Source: CG2-30-44-17 sp964344725 (GTDB taxonomy: Bacteria > Patescibacteriota > Gracilibacteria > UBA1369 > UBA12470). From it: a DNA stretch of 33,029 bases. Numbering within the stretch: position 1 is the first letter of the stretch; each line of letters opens with the position of its first letter. The stretch lies in the NCBI GenBank assembly GCA_964344725.1, contig CAYFOI010000015.1:1-33029 (forward strand), read 5' to 3'. The position numbers and the translations under genes are program-made. The notes beneath the pieces were generated by a model. The model was not told where the DNA came from. It worked only from the letters and a program-made list of their open reading frames with translations, and searched no databases. Positions 15,111-23,275 of the stretch are shown here, one piece after another.

Positions 15111-15896
15111 ATGGAAGTTGTAGCAGCATTAATAGGTTTCATATTCGGACCTTTCTTATTCGGAGCACTTATCCTTCTAGTAGTCTCGATCAAACAGGTT
15201 AACGAGTACCAGCGTGGTGTAATGTTCACTCTTGGTAAATATTCTGGGACAAAAATGCCGGGATGGCGAATCGTGATCCCGATCTTTCAATCAATGCGCA
15301 AGGTCGATATCCGTATAAAAGCGGTCGATGTACCAGATCAAGAAGCACTGACCAAGGACAATATCTCGGTCCACATCAATGCGGTTATTTACTACAAAGT
15401 TTCCAGTGCTGAAAAAGCGATTATTCAGGTTGAAAACTTCTATTATGCGACAAGCCAGCTCGCGCAAACAACAATGCGTAACATCGTTGGCGAGACTACG
15501 CTTGATATGCTTCTCCAGAATAGAGAGGAGATTTCTACCAATATTAGAAATATTGTAGAAAAGCTTACAGATCCGTGGGGAATCACAATCGACAACGTAG
15601 AGCTGAAAGACATTATCCTGCCAGAGAACATGAAGCGTACAATCGCAAAGGAAGCGGAAGCTGAACGTGAAAGAAGAGCAGTTGTCATCAAAGCTGAGGG
15701 TGAAGTTCAAGCAGCAAATAACCTGGCTAGCGCTGCAAAGACTCTTGCAGAATCTTCAGGCGCACTTCACCTAAGAACACTTCAATCAATCAACGACCTT
15801 TCTTCAGACCAATCTAATACAACAATCTGGATGGTCCCTATCGAAGGCCTAGAAGCACTTAAGGGAGTTGCAAATCTCCCAATGATGAAAAAATAA
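15111..15896 (+). CDS. Slipin / SPFH (band 7) membrane protein
   Basis: A 261-residue stomatin-like protein: an N-terminal membrane anchor (about 5-27), then the SPFH domain beginning VNEYQRGVMFTLGKY and containing PGWRIVIPIF, VDVPDQEALTKDN and AIIYYKV-like strands, then the helical AEAERERRAVVIKAEGE segment. These proteins oligomerise at the membrane and organise microdomains or regulate membrane proteases; the usual NfeD partner is not next to it here. Its stop overlaps the aroE start by one base (TAATG), so the two are co-transcribed from the promoter at 14994-15021. Confidence 0.93.
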   Translation: MEVVAALIGFIFGPFLFGALILLVVSIKQVNEYQRGVMFTLGKYSGTKMPGWRIVIPIFQSMRKVDIRIKAVDVPDQEALTKDNISVHINAVIYYKVSSAEKAIIQVENFYYATSQLAQTTMRNIVGETTLDMLLQNREEISTNIRNIVEKLTDPWGITIDNVELKDIILPENMKRTIAKEAEAERERRAVVIKAEGEVQAANNLASAAKTLAESSGALHLRTLQSINDLSSDQSNTTIWMVPIEGLEALKGVANLPMMKK

Positions 15897-16681
15897 TGAA
15901 AATATACGGAATAATAGCGCATCCAGCGTCCCATTCACTGTCACCAGTGATGCATGGAGCTGCATTTGAAGAACTTGGCATCGATGCCGAATATAGAGCG
16001 TTCGACGTTAGGCCGGAGGACCTCGGTGCTTTCATGAAGATTCTTTACAAAGAGAACATCCACGGCCTCAACGTCTCAATGCCTCACAAAGAAGCTGTAA
16101 TGCAATACCTCTCAGAAGTTGACGACATAGCCGAATCTATAGGAGCGGTGAACACAATTTTCCGCGAAAACGAGAAATTCGTTGGCACAAACACAGACTG
16201 GATCGGTATTACAGAACCGCTAAAAGAACGTACCAAGCTCAAAGGCAAAAAGGTCATGATAGTGGGTGCCGGAGGAGCGGCAAAAGCAGCATGCTATGGA
16301 CTTGCGAAACAGCAAGCAGATGTAACTATCGTAAATAGAACCTACGATCACGCAGCACTATTAGCAGAGAGATTCGGACTGAAAGCCTCAAAAATCCCAG
16401 TCGAAGCGGAGATAATAATTAACTGCACATCCGTAGGATTTGAAAATCCAAAAGAATCACCGGTAAACAAAGATGTTTTTAAATATGCTCAAATAGCTTT
16501 TGACGTAATCTACGGCGACACAGAAACCCAATTCATCCGCGATGCAAAAGAAGCAGGAGCACTAACGATCTCAGGGGAAGAGATGCTGCTAAACCAAGGC
16601 TATGCCTGCTTCGAAGGCTGGACCGGCAAAAAGGCACCGAAAGAAGTCATGAAGAAGGCTCTGCAAGACACACTTGACTAA
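15896..16681 (+). CDS. aroE: Shikimate dehydrogenase
   Basis: A 261-residue NADP-dependent enzyme that reduces 3-dehydroshikimate to shikimate in the chorismate pathway. The shikimate-binding HSLSPVMH lies at 13-20, the catalytic Lys is K65 in NVSMPHKE, and the catalytic Asp is D101 in TNTDW. The nucleotide loop is GAGGAAK (124-130), with NRT at 146-148 as the NADP phosphate-binding end of the second strand. Length and all motifs are normal. No other shikimate-pathway gene is in the window. Translation is coupled to the slipin gene by TAATG. Confidence 0.96.
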   Translation: MKIYGIIAHPASHSLSPVMHGAAFEELGIDAEYRAFDVRPEDLGAFMKILYKENIHGLNVSMPHKEAVMQYLSEVDDIAESIGAVNTIFRENEKFVGTNTDWIGITEPLKERTKLKGKKVMIVGAGGAAKAACYGLAKQQADVTIVNRTYDHAALLAERFGLKASKIPVEAEIIINCTSVGFENPKESPVNKDVFKYAQIAFDVIYGDTETQFIRDAKEAGALTISGEEMLLNQGYACFEGWTGKKAPKEVMKKALQDTLD

Positions 16682-16729
16682 ACATGGGAAGACCCTGTAC
16701 CCTCTGCCACCTGTTTTAACTTACAAAAG

Positions 16730-17020
16730 ATGAAAGATGTGCCTGGAATACAATATGGAGAACCAATAGCAGCTTCAAAAGCGACGCAAGCTTTGATGCG
16801 TTTAATGGGTGATGGCGATGCACAAGGTGTATATACAGTCATGCCGGAACTAGAAGGCGACGGCGAAGTAACTTTCGAAAGATTTGATGATGAAACAGAC
16901 AGTCTCACGACATGTAAGAGAGAAGACGTTGATCAAGTCCTGGTAGTCGTAGGGGAAAGATTCCGATACCAGGTTGAAACAAGCTTGTGGTATGGAGCAA
17001 CAATAACTACTCTTCACTAA
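16730..17020 (+). CDS. Small acidic hypothetical protein
   Basis: A 96-residue reading frame with no family I recognise. It is hydrophilic, has no signal or membrane segment, and carries an acidic centre (PELEGDGEVTFERFDDETD) followed by a hydrophobic strand DQVLVVVGERFRYQV. Codon use resembles neighbouring genes, and it fills the only otherwise empty gap between aroE and the next gene, so it is probably real. An earlier ATG at 16684 hits a stop after 11 codons. The 3' end overlaps the convergent membrane-protein gene by 14 bases. Confidence 0.5.
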   Translation: MKDVPGIQYGEPIAASKATQALMRLMGDGDAQGVYTVMPELEGDGEVTFERFDDETDSLTTCKREDVDQVLVVVGERFRYQVETSLWYGATITTLH

Positions 17021-17798
17021 AGAACTCTCCGCCCTTCACGTCCTTCTTCATAGAAAGGACATCTTTTTCGGTAATCTCCTCTTCCTCAGCCGGCGGTTCT
17101 GTATCGAGCCCATATTTTACATATTTGCTCAAGAAATCGACACCGTAAGAATCATAAACGAAACGATATCCCATGCCAATCAAGCCATTCATCAGCCCAA
17201 GCATTAACCAAATCACAGGCAAAGCCGCAAATAACAAAATACTTCCGTTGCCCCCAGCCATATTAAATAGCAAGAAATTCACCGCACTTGCCGCAACAAG
17301 CCCAAAAATAACACTATAAACACCAAGCAGCGCATATTTCGCATCAGAAAGAATTTCCAAAATAAGCGCACTCGCAACAATCGTAATCAAAATCTGCAGC
17401 GCAGCGATATAAGCCATCATCTCAGCACCAAACCCAGATACAATGATATAAACCGGTGCCATCAAAATAAGCGTCACAAGATTCACGACGAAAACCTGAT
17501 AAATAGTCGAAAACAACATTTTGTACTTGTCCCGATCAGTTAGGCCGATCAAAAGAGTACTGACAACGTTCGACAAACAACTACTCAAAAACACAACAGC
17601 CATAAAAACAAAAATCACCAGCGGATTTACAGCACCTTCAGCACTTGTAATTGAAGACAGTACACTCGCACCAAGAAAAACAGCAACAAGCAAAACCGCA
17701 GTACCAACAATCCCACCGCCAAGACCTGCCAAAGTCCGCAGCCCAAGAGTCAGAAGCGGCACCTTGCGAGGCCCAAAATCAGATTTAGTAGCTTCCAT
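17007..17798 (-). CDS. Multipass membrane protein, function unknown
   Basis: A 263-residue protein with about six hydrophobic segments (near 24-46, 60-88, 100-125, 131-150, 157-177 and 186-206). It has a short N-terminus and an acidic cytoplasmic-looking C-terminus (PPAEEEEITEKD). The layout recalls Yip1-like membrane proteins, but I see no defining motif and do not assign the family. Its start is 3 bases from the lspA stop, so it is the second gene of an lspA operon. Confidence 0.72.
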   Translation of the reverse strand: MEATKSDFGPRKVPLLTLGLRTLAGLGGGIVGTAVLLVAVFLGASVLSSITSAEGAVNPLVIFVFMAVVFLSSCLSNVVSTLLIGLTDRDKYKMLFSTIYQVFVVNLVTLILMAPVYIIVSGFGAEMMAYIAALQILITIVASALILEILSDAKYALLGVYSVIFGLVAASAVNFLLFNMAGGNGSILLFAALPVIWLMLGLMNGLIGMGYRFVYDSYGVDFLSKYVKYGLDTEPPAEEEEITEKDVLSMKKDVKGGEFFSEE

Positions 17799-17801
17799 AA
17801 T

Positions 17802-18263
17802 TTATTTTTTATTTTTTACTAAAGCGATTTTATCATAAAATATTACCAGCAAGACAGCCCCAATAAAAATCGTCACATCCGCCAAATTAAAAACTGGCCA
17901 TTTCCAGATAGAAATATAGTCGATCACATAACCATGCAATACTCGATCAAACAGATTCCCAAGAGCACCACCTGCAATAAGAGAAAAAATCAACGGAGTA
18001 ACAAATTTATCCCACTTAAGATATCGTCCAGCTAAATAAGACCCAACGCCAAGAAGCAAGATAGACAACAAAGAAGAAGCCCATATAGGCACAGGTAGGC
18101 TAAAAGCGATGCCGGTATTTTCGTGATATGAAAGCTCAAAAAAACCATCTATAATTTGAAAATCTACATCGACTGCCAAGAACTTAATCCCCAAATCGGC
18201 CGCAAAAACGACCAAGAACATCCCGAGTCCAATAAGCTTATTTTTGATTTCTTTTGTCATCAT
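17802..18263 (-). CDS. lspA: Signal peptidase II (lipoprotein signal peptidase)
   Basis: A 153-residue integral membrane aspartic protease that cleaves prolipoproteins before the lipidated Cys. Four hydrophobic segments are visible. Family motifs are ENTGIAFS (48-55), GALGNLFDR (99-107) with N103 and D106, YVID with catalytic D115, and FNLAD with catalytic D129. The C-terminus is short and basic. It heads a two-gene operon with the multipass membrane protein. Likely substrates in this window are the MopE-like protein, the HExxH protein at 24262-25620 and the acidic lipoprotein at 27168. Confidence 0.95.
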   Translation of the reverse strand: MMTKEIKNKLIGLGMFLVVFAADLGIKFLAVDVDFQIIDGFFELSYHENTGIAFSLPVPIWASSLLSILLLGVGSYLAGRYLKWDKFVTPLIFSLIAGGALGNLFDRVLHGYVIDYISIWKWPVFNLADVTIFIGAVLLVIFYDKIALVKNKK

Positions 18264-18299
18264 CGCAGTGATTTTACCTTAAAGTAGCGGGCAAGACAC

Positions 18300-18328
18300 T
18301 TGAAAGAAAGTCTAAAAAGTGGTATAAT
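18300..18328 (+). promoter_or_regulatory. Strong promoter of the orphan basic protein gene
   Basis: TTGAAA (18300-18305), a 17-base spacer and a perfect TATAAT (18323-18328). It lies between lspA (divergent) and the ATG at 18357. Confidence 0.75.
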
Positions 18329-18356
18329 TCAAAGATAAAATTTGCAAAAACCAAAA

Positions 18357-18992
18357 ATGTTCAAACCGAATAGATTAGTTTGGAAGGAAGCCGGTAAAAA
18401 ATGGTACCAAAAAGGGATACTTAGCCCTATGGGTAGCATTGCATCTGGGATAGCTTCTATAGGTGGAAAATGCTTGCAAAGATTCGGGCGTGGAGCATTA
18501 ACTACGATGCATACACCTGGTGCAGTAACAGGAACTTTTGACGAAATAACACAAAGTGAAGAAATTACATTATCAAACGTTGGAGCAAATCTAGCAGCTC
18601 CAATTACCGTCTTGGAAAAAAGCCAAAAAGGTTTTAAAGATAAAATAGCAGAAGCCCTAGGTGAAGTATGGCACTCAACAATCAAAACAACGCCAAAAGC
18701 TCTATTCGCATCAATCGCAAGCCCTTTAGGGACATTTCTTGGAGCTGATATTAAAAGAAACAAAGAAGGCAAACTAAGACCTGCGTGGAGATCAAAAAGA
18801 GGTGTGTCAGGCATGGCAAGCAGAGCAGTTTTCGGAGCTGCAATAATGGGGACATTCTGGACAGGATTAGAAGCACAAGACCCTAATCAACATTCAATAG
18901 CTGCACAGAGGGATCAAGCTGAGAGAATGGATAGGTTGGATAATTGGACAAAACCTCGCTACCTAAAAGGGAGCAAAGACGGGAAAAAATAA
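18357..18992 (+). CDS. Orphan basic Gly/Ala-rich protein
   Basis: Not recognised. From the ATG at 18357 it is 211 residues, basic overall, with Gly/Ala/Ser/Ile-rich stretches (MGSIASGIASIGG, FASIASPLGTFLGAD, ASRAVFGAAIMGTFW) that are moderately hydrophobic but interrupted by charges, plus a Lys-rich C-terminus. It could be membrane-associated or nucleic-acid-binding. A TTG in frame at 18342 would leave only about 7 bases of leader after the -10, so the ATG is preferred. The near-consensus promoter suggests strong constitutive expression as a single gene. Confidence 0.65.
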   Translation: MFKPNRLVWKEAGKKWYQKGILSPMGSIASGIASIGGKCLQRFGRGALTTMHTPGAVTGTFDEITQSEEITLSNVGANLAAPITVLEKSQKGFKDKIAEALGEVWHSTIKTTPKALFASIASPLGTFLGADIKRNKEGKLRPAWRSKRGVSGMASRAVFGAAIMGTFWTGLEAQDPNQHSIAAQRDQAERMDRLDNWTKPRYLKGSKDGKK

Positions 18993-19054
18993 AAAAATCT
19001 CCCTTCCCAACTCTCGCAACAGCCTTTAATATGAGGAGGCAATTTTTTCTAAAT

Positions 19055-19113
19055 AGCTTCTTAGCTTTTTGCTTCATAGCTGACAAGCTACCAGCTACAA
19101 CCTACAAGCTAAA
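19055..19113 (-). repeat. 7-8 base periodic array 6 (TAGCTTG type) upstream of ftsW
   Basis: On the plus strand AGCT-centred units recur every 7 or 8 bases from 19055. The last four are AGCTACC, AGCTACA, ACCTACA and AGCTAAA (19086-19113). On the minus strand these read TAGCTTG, TAGGTTG, TAGCTGG, TAGCTTG. The array ends 3 bases before the ftsW ATG at 19117 and takes the place of a ribosome binding site. Confidence 0.65.
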
Positions 19114-19116
19114 CCC

Positions 19117-20346
19117 ATGCGCAAAGGCTACCACCAAATCGACCAAATACTTCTGATAACGATATTCGCATTGATTGTTATTGGAATCATTATGATCACG
19201 AGTATTGGTGTGCCTAAGTCGATTCAGCTTTCTGCGCCAGATGTTGCATACCCGAACTGTAGTGATGATGCTGTAGATTGTTATTTGATTTTAAAAAAAC
19301 ATCTCACAAGAGTAATAGTTGGAATTATTGCGTTCTTGGTTGTACTTAGAACTGACTACAAATTCTGGCAAAAAATTTCACCAGCGATATATGTGGTGTC
19401 GATAATACTTCTGATATCGGTATTCATATTTGGAACTGCAAACAACACAATTGCGCGTAGCTGGATCAATGTAGATCTGCCATTCCTAAGTTCGATTCAG
19501 CCATCAGAAATAGCCAAGTTTGGGCTTGTTGTGTATTTGGCCACGTGGATAAACAAGAAGATGAAAACTCGAGATGGACTTGATGATTGGAAAAATGGCT
19601 TCGCATCATTTGCAGTTATAGCGGGAGTTATTGTGATGCCGGTGATTATGCAGCCTGACCTAGGGTCGACACTCGTACTTGCAGCCATTGCAACAGTGAT
19701 GTATTTCCTCGGAGGAGCACCTGTCAAACATATCCTAGTAGGGATGCTTGTGGCGGCAGTTTTTGCGATTGTAGCTATCGGATCCGCAGACTATTTGCAG
19801 AATAGATTTAAAGCATTTCTGTTCCCAGACGAAACCTGTAGCGAAGACTATTGTTGGCAATCAGAACAAGCCAAGATCGCTATCGGCAGTGGTGGTCCGT
19901 GGGGGAAAGGGCTGACACAAGGGATCCAGAAATCGTATTGGCTTCCGCAAGCTTCTGATGACTTCATTTTTGCAGCTTCGGCAGAGGAGCTTGGTTTTTT
20001 CCGTATCATGTTTGTGGTTTTGGCATACATGTTGATTGGATACCGTGGTTACCAAATTGCCAACCATGCCCCGAATAAATTTGCTATGATGTTGGCGGCA
20101 GGAATAACGACTTGGGTAGTAGTTCAAGCATTTATAAACATTTTGGTTAATATCTCGCTCTTCCCAATCACAGGGATTACTCTGCCATTTATCAGTTATG
20201 GAGGTTCGTCACTCGTGACGACAATGATAGGGATGGGAGTGCTTCTAAATATTTCAAAACACACTACGAACCATGCGTATACTTCTAACAGGCGGCGGCA
20301 CAGCAGGCCACATTATGCCAAACATCGCTATCGCCGAAGAGCTTAA
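19117..20346 (+). CDS. ftsW: SEDS peptidoglycan glycosyltransferase, FtsW/RodA
   Basis: A 409-residue multipass SEDS protein that polymerises lipid II. Motifs include SSIQPSEIAKFG (125-136), MQPDLGSTLVL (178-188), the periplasmic loop PWGKGLTQG and LPQASDDFIFAASAEELGF with D282 at the catalytic Asp position, and the C-terminal GITLPFISYGGSSL. Immediate linkage to murG favours FtsW (division) over RodA. Two Cys pairs lie in predicted external loops (C48/C55 and C241/C246) and could form disulfides. The last 25 codons overlap the murG start and encode an Arg-rich tail (SNRRRHSRPHYAKHRYRRRA). It starts the operon running to 24265. Confidence 0.94.
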   Translation: MRKGYHQIDQILLITIFALIVIGIIMITSIGVPKSIQLSAPDVAYPNCSDDAVDCYLILKKHLTRVIVGIIAFLVVLRTDYKFWQKISPAIYVVSIILLISVFIFGTANNTIARSWINVDLPFLSSIQPSEIAKFGLVVYLATWINKKMKTRDGLDDWKNGFASFAVIAGVIVMPVIMQPDLGSTLVLAAIATVMYFLGGAPVKHILVGMLVAAVFAIVAIGSADYLQNRFKAFLFPDETCSEDYCWQSEQAKIAIGSGGPWGKGLTQGIQKSYWLPQASDDFIFAASAEELGFFRIMFVVLAYMLIGYRGYQIANHAPNKFAMMLAAGITTWVVVQAFINILVNISLFPITGITLPFISYGGSSLVTTMIGMGVLLNISKHTTNHAYTSNRRRHSRPHYAKHRYRRRA

Positions 20347-21355
20347 GAAAAAAGACGCAACAATTCTATACATAGGCTCAAGAAACGAAATGGACCGCGA
20401 ACTGGTCCAAAGAGCAGGTATGAAATTCAAAGCGATTTTCACAGGGAAGCTACGCAGATATTTCTCGCTGCTCAACTTTATCGATATTTTCAAAGTGCCT
20501 ATCGGATTTTTTCAATCCATCTATTTCGTCAGCAAATTCAAACCAGATGTCATTTTTTCAAAAGGTGGCTATGTAGCAGTTCCGGTAGTTTTGGCTGGAG
20601 CACTTTTACGAAAAAAAATAGTAATACACGAATCGGACGCAAACCCAGGATTAACAACTCGCATAACAAGTAATTTTGCAGACAAGATTCTCACAGCTTA
20701 CGAAGAAACAGAGAAGTTTTTCAGCAAACGAAAAAGAAAAAAAGTCGAGCACGTCGGATCACCAATAAGAGTCGAAATGCTTGATGGGAATCGAAAAGAC
20801 GGATATAAACTCACAGGATTCTCTGGCGACAGACCTGTAATATTGGCGATGGGTGGCAGTCTCGGCGCTGTAAAAATCAACAACACTCTTTGGTCAGCAA
20901 TGACCCAGCTCATTCCTAAACACCAAATCATTCATATCTGCGGACATGGCAAGTCAGGCAAAGTACTTTCAAACTTTCTGCTCGACAAGCTCCAGGATTC
21001 TTACATCGAATTTGAATACGTTGGCAAAAAACTCGCAGATATTTATGCGATCGCTGACATCGTGATTTCTCGAGCAGGAGCAAACAGCCTAGCAGAAATA
21101 GAAGCTCTGGGTGTCCCTGCAATAATAGTCCCATTGCCAAGCAAACACACCCGTGGTGACCAGGAAGAAAACGCAAAATATTTCCGCCAAAAGGACAAGC
21201 GCAGACACAAAATCGTAAAAAACGAAAAATTCACATCAAAAGCTCTCATAGAAGCCCTCGAAGAACTTAAAAAACTTAAAAAACGTCCGGAAAAGAAGGA
21301 AGAATATGCAAAACCGATTCAGAAAATAGTAAAAATCCTAAGGTTAGAAGTATGA
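20273..21355 (+). CDS. murG: UDP-GlcNAc:lipid I GlcNAc transferase
   Basis: A 360-residue GT28 enzyme at the inner face of the membrane, making lipid II, the substrate of the FtsW encoded just upstream. Motifs are GGGTAGH (7-13), FSKGGYVAVP (95-104), HESDANPG (119-126), GGSLGA (194-199), SRAGANSLAEIEALGVPAI (266-284) with E275, and DQEENA (296-301, in place of the usual DHQxxNA). The C-terminus is Lys-rich, favouring contact with acidic lipids. It starts 74 bases inside ftsW in another frame. It ends in an ATGA overlap with the next glycosyltransferase gene. Confidence 0.95.
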   Translation: MRILLTGGGTAGHIMPNIAIAEELKKKDATILYIGSRNEMDRELVQRAGMKFKAIFTGKLRRYFSLLNFIDIFKVPIGFFQSIYFVSKFKPDVIFSKGGYVAVPVVLAGALLRKKIVIHESDANPGLTTRITSNFADKILTAYEETEKFFSKRKRKKVEHVGSPIRVEMLDGNRKDGYKLTGFSGDRPVILAMGGSLGAVKINNTLWSAMTQLIPKHQIIHICGHGKSGKVLSNFLLDKLQDSYIEFEYVGKKLADIYAIADIVISRAGANSLAEIEALGVPAIIVPLPSKHTRGDQEENAKYFRQKDKRRHKIVKNEKFTSKALIEALEELKKLKKRPEKKEEYAKPIQKIVKILRLEV

Positions 21356-22488
21356 GGATTGGAGTTAATGCAAGATGGTTAGAACGAAAGGAAACGGGTA
21401 TTGGACAGTACACACTCAACCTTTTTCGCAAACTTGCAACAGATCATCCCGAAGACGAGTTCACATTAGTTGTCCGCCAAAAAGTCGATCACAAATTCCC
21501 AAAAAACGTTCGCATCAAAGTGATCCCAGAAAAAAAATGGCTCATTTTAAGCGGGCTGAAAAAAGGGTTTTGGGAACACTGCCAGCTCCGCAGATATTTC
21601 AATTCGAAGAAGTTCGAACTCATACATCTCACATACCCAGCATATCCAATCCGTGGGCTAAAGGTGCCTTCTGTCACAACAATCCACGACATAATCCCAT
21701 GGCAAGACGCACGCTATCGGCAAAAACTCAGATCGAAGATTTACTTCTGGTTCACAGGCAAAGCACTCAGAAAAGCTCCACATTTCCTTGCTGTCTCAGA
21801 AACTACCAAAAAAGATTTCACACATCACTTCGGAATAGACCCATCAAAAGTAACGGTAACCTACGAAGCCGTCTCCGATGCCTATAAACTACCCACTACA
21901 ACTACAACTACAACTACAACACTACAACTACAAACTACCCACTACCTACTATATATTGGTGGCTACGACCCCCGCAAAAATGTCCCAAAACTCATAAGCC
22001 TATTATCGCAGCTAGAAGACGAAAACCTAACTTTGGTTTTGGCAGGGGGGAAAGTCTCAGATACCAATCTTTACAATTCGTATGACTTGCAAAAAAACAC
22101 CGAAAAGGGTAAGCTCAATATACTAAAGACAGGTTTCTTAAATGAGGAAGAGCTCGGCGCACTTTACAAAGAGGCGAAAGCGCTCATTAACATCTCAGAA
22201 AAAGAAGGATTCAACCTGCCGATACTGGAAGCGGCTTATGTTGGAACACCTGTAATTACTTCAGACATCCCTGTTCATAGAGAACTATACGAAGATTACG
22301 CAATTTTCTTGCCATTGGATGACGATGCGGAAGCCCTGAAAATCTTAAAAGACTTCATGCAGAATCCGAAGGCTCCAAAAACAAATTTAAAAGAAAAATA
22401 TAATTGGGAAGATGCGGCGAAGAGGACTTACGAAGCATATAAATTAACGACCACTCAAAAATGCTTTGGCTCACGGGGATCCACATAG
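21352..22488 (+). CDS. GT4 glycosyltransferase with repeat-derived Thr-rich linker
   Basis: A 378-residue GT-B glycosyltransferase opening RIGVNARWLERKETGIGQY, with IHDIIPWQD (111-119), YIGGYDPRKN (201-210) and the E-x7-E pair E285/E293 (EGFNLPILEA). This matches mannosyl/rhamnosyl transferases of the GT4 group. Between the two Rossmann domains lies a run of nine Thr (182-190) followed by LQLQTT, encoded by ACT/ACA repeats at 21889-21952; such linkers are normally short and not repetitive. Translation is coupled to murG (ATGA overlap), and the 3' end overlaps the next gene by 28 bases. A role in decorating a lipid-linked envelope glycan is inferred from context. Confidence 0.88.
   Translation: MRIGVNARWLERKETGIGQYTLNLFRKLATDHPEDEFTLVVRQKVDHKFPKNVRIKVIPEKKWLILSGLKKGFWEHCQLRRYFNSKKFELIHLTYPAYPIRGLKVPSVTTIHDIIPWQDARYRQKLRSKIYFWFTGKALRKAPHFLAVSETTKKDFTHHFGIDPSKVTVTYEAVSDAYKLPTTTTTTTTTLQLQTTHYLLYIGGYDPRKNVPKLISLLSQLEDENLTLVLAGGKVSDTNLYNSYDLQKNTEKGKLNILKTGFLNEEELGALYKEAKALINISEKEGFNLPILEAAYVGTPVITSDIPVHRELYEDYAIFLPLDDDAEALKILKDFMQNPKAPKTNLKEKYNWEDAAKRTYEAYKLTTTQKCFGSRGST
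21889..21952 (-). repeat. TAG-type array 7, inside a glycosyltransferase gene
   Basis: On the plus strand mostly CTACAA/ACTACA units; on the minus strand TAG recurs at mainly 6 or 7 base intervals (TAGTGGG, TAGTTTG, TAGTTG several times). The sense strand contains no stop in any frame, so the reading frame passes through as Leu-Pro, nine Thr, LQLQ, TTHYLLY. Confidence 0.75.
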
Positions 22489-22682
22489 CGTCACTAATTT
22501 TCACAGCGATTACGATATGGCTAATGGTTCGCTATATAAAAAGATATCAAATGCCTCAGGCTCAATATAAAAAGCTCTGGGGTTTTTTTAGAATTCGCTA
22601 CGTACTTATGATGTACGCAGTGACAATGATCGCATGGGCAGGCCTTACATTAGGTCTGTTTTTTTTAACCATTAAGGCATGA
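22461..22682 (+). CDS. Small two-TM membrane protein
   Basis: A 73-residue protein with hydrophobic segments at about 3-23 and 48-70 separated by a basic loop (YIKRYQMPQAQYKKLW). No family recognised. It starts 28 bases inside the preceding glycosyltransferase gene and ends in an ATGA overlap with the PH-domain gene, so coupling on both sides supports it as a real operon member. It may be a partner of the two PH-domain membrane proteins that follow. Confidence 0.72.
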   Translation: MLWLTGIHIASLIFTAITIWLMVRYIKRYQMPQAQYKKLWGFFRIRYVLMMYAVTMIAWAGLTLGLFFLTIKA

Positions 22683-23275
22683 TAGTAGACAATACAGACA
22701 AACATTTTAAAGGACAGCAGAGGAATGAAACCATCGTCTATTATACTCGCAAGCACTGGATTACTCAGCTGCACCTACTTATAGAAACGGTTGCTTTCAT
22801 AGGGGTGTCGGCAGGTCTTGTAACTACGGTATTTACATTGAAAGACTTTGCACACATGGGAGCGATTATGATTTCGATATTAACAGCGATGACGATTTGG
22901 ATGCATCACATATTCACCAGTTTCCTTAATTATTTCCTGAAAATCGTAATCATAACGAATTTCAGAATTATTATTTTGGATAAAAGCATTTACTTGCAGG
23001 ACAACAAAGATGTCGTCGATCTTCATGAGATCCAAGATATTAAAAAAATCCAACACGGAATAATCCCAAATTTGTTTAATTATGGTAAACTTGTCGTCGT
23101 AGTGCCGACCATGATAGATCCAATGATAATAGATTCTATCGGTGATCCAGAGAAATTTTTCCGAAAAGTAAACAACGCAAAAAGAGATTACATATACGAA
23201 CGCCAACAGCAGAGGTTGAAGGCACTATCAGGAAGTAATCAACAGCAAAAGTATGCGATTTCCAGGGCAACATGA
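22679..23275 (+). CDS. Bacterial PH-domain (YdbS-like) membrane protein 1
   Basis: A 198-residue protein with two membrane segments (about 28-52 and 60-88) followed by a bacterial PH (PF03703/bPH2-type) domain. The signature is VIITNFRIIILDKSIYLQDNKDVVDLHEIQDIKKIQHGI with GKLVVVVP strands. The start MIVDNTDKHF is followed by ETIVYYTRKHW, as is typical of the family. bPH2 proteins occur in pairs at the membrane and their ligand is unknown. The C-terminal tail is Gln/Lys-rich. ATGA overlap upstream and 23-base overlap with the second PH gene downstream. Confidence 0.85.
   Translation: MIVDNTDKHFKGQQRNETIVYYTRKHWITQLHLLIETVAFIGVSAGLVTTVFTLKDFAHMGAIMISILTAMTIWMHHIFTSFLNYFLKIVIITNFRIIILDKSIYLQDNKDVVDLHEIQDIKKIQHGIIPNLFNYGKLVVVVPTMIDPMIIDSIGDPEKFFRKVNNAKRDYIYERQQQRLKALSGSNQQQKYAISRAT

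Noticed and set aside
16678..16908. 76-codon minus-strand frame in the gap after aroE
   Set aside because: The Ser/Pro-rich product is low complexity, and the plus-strand frame at 16730-17020 is better supported by composition.
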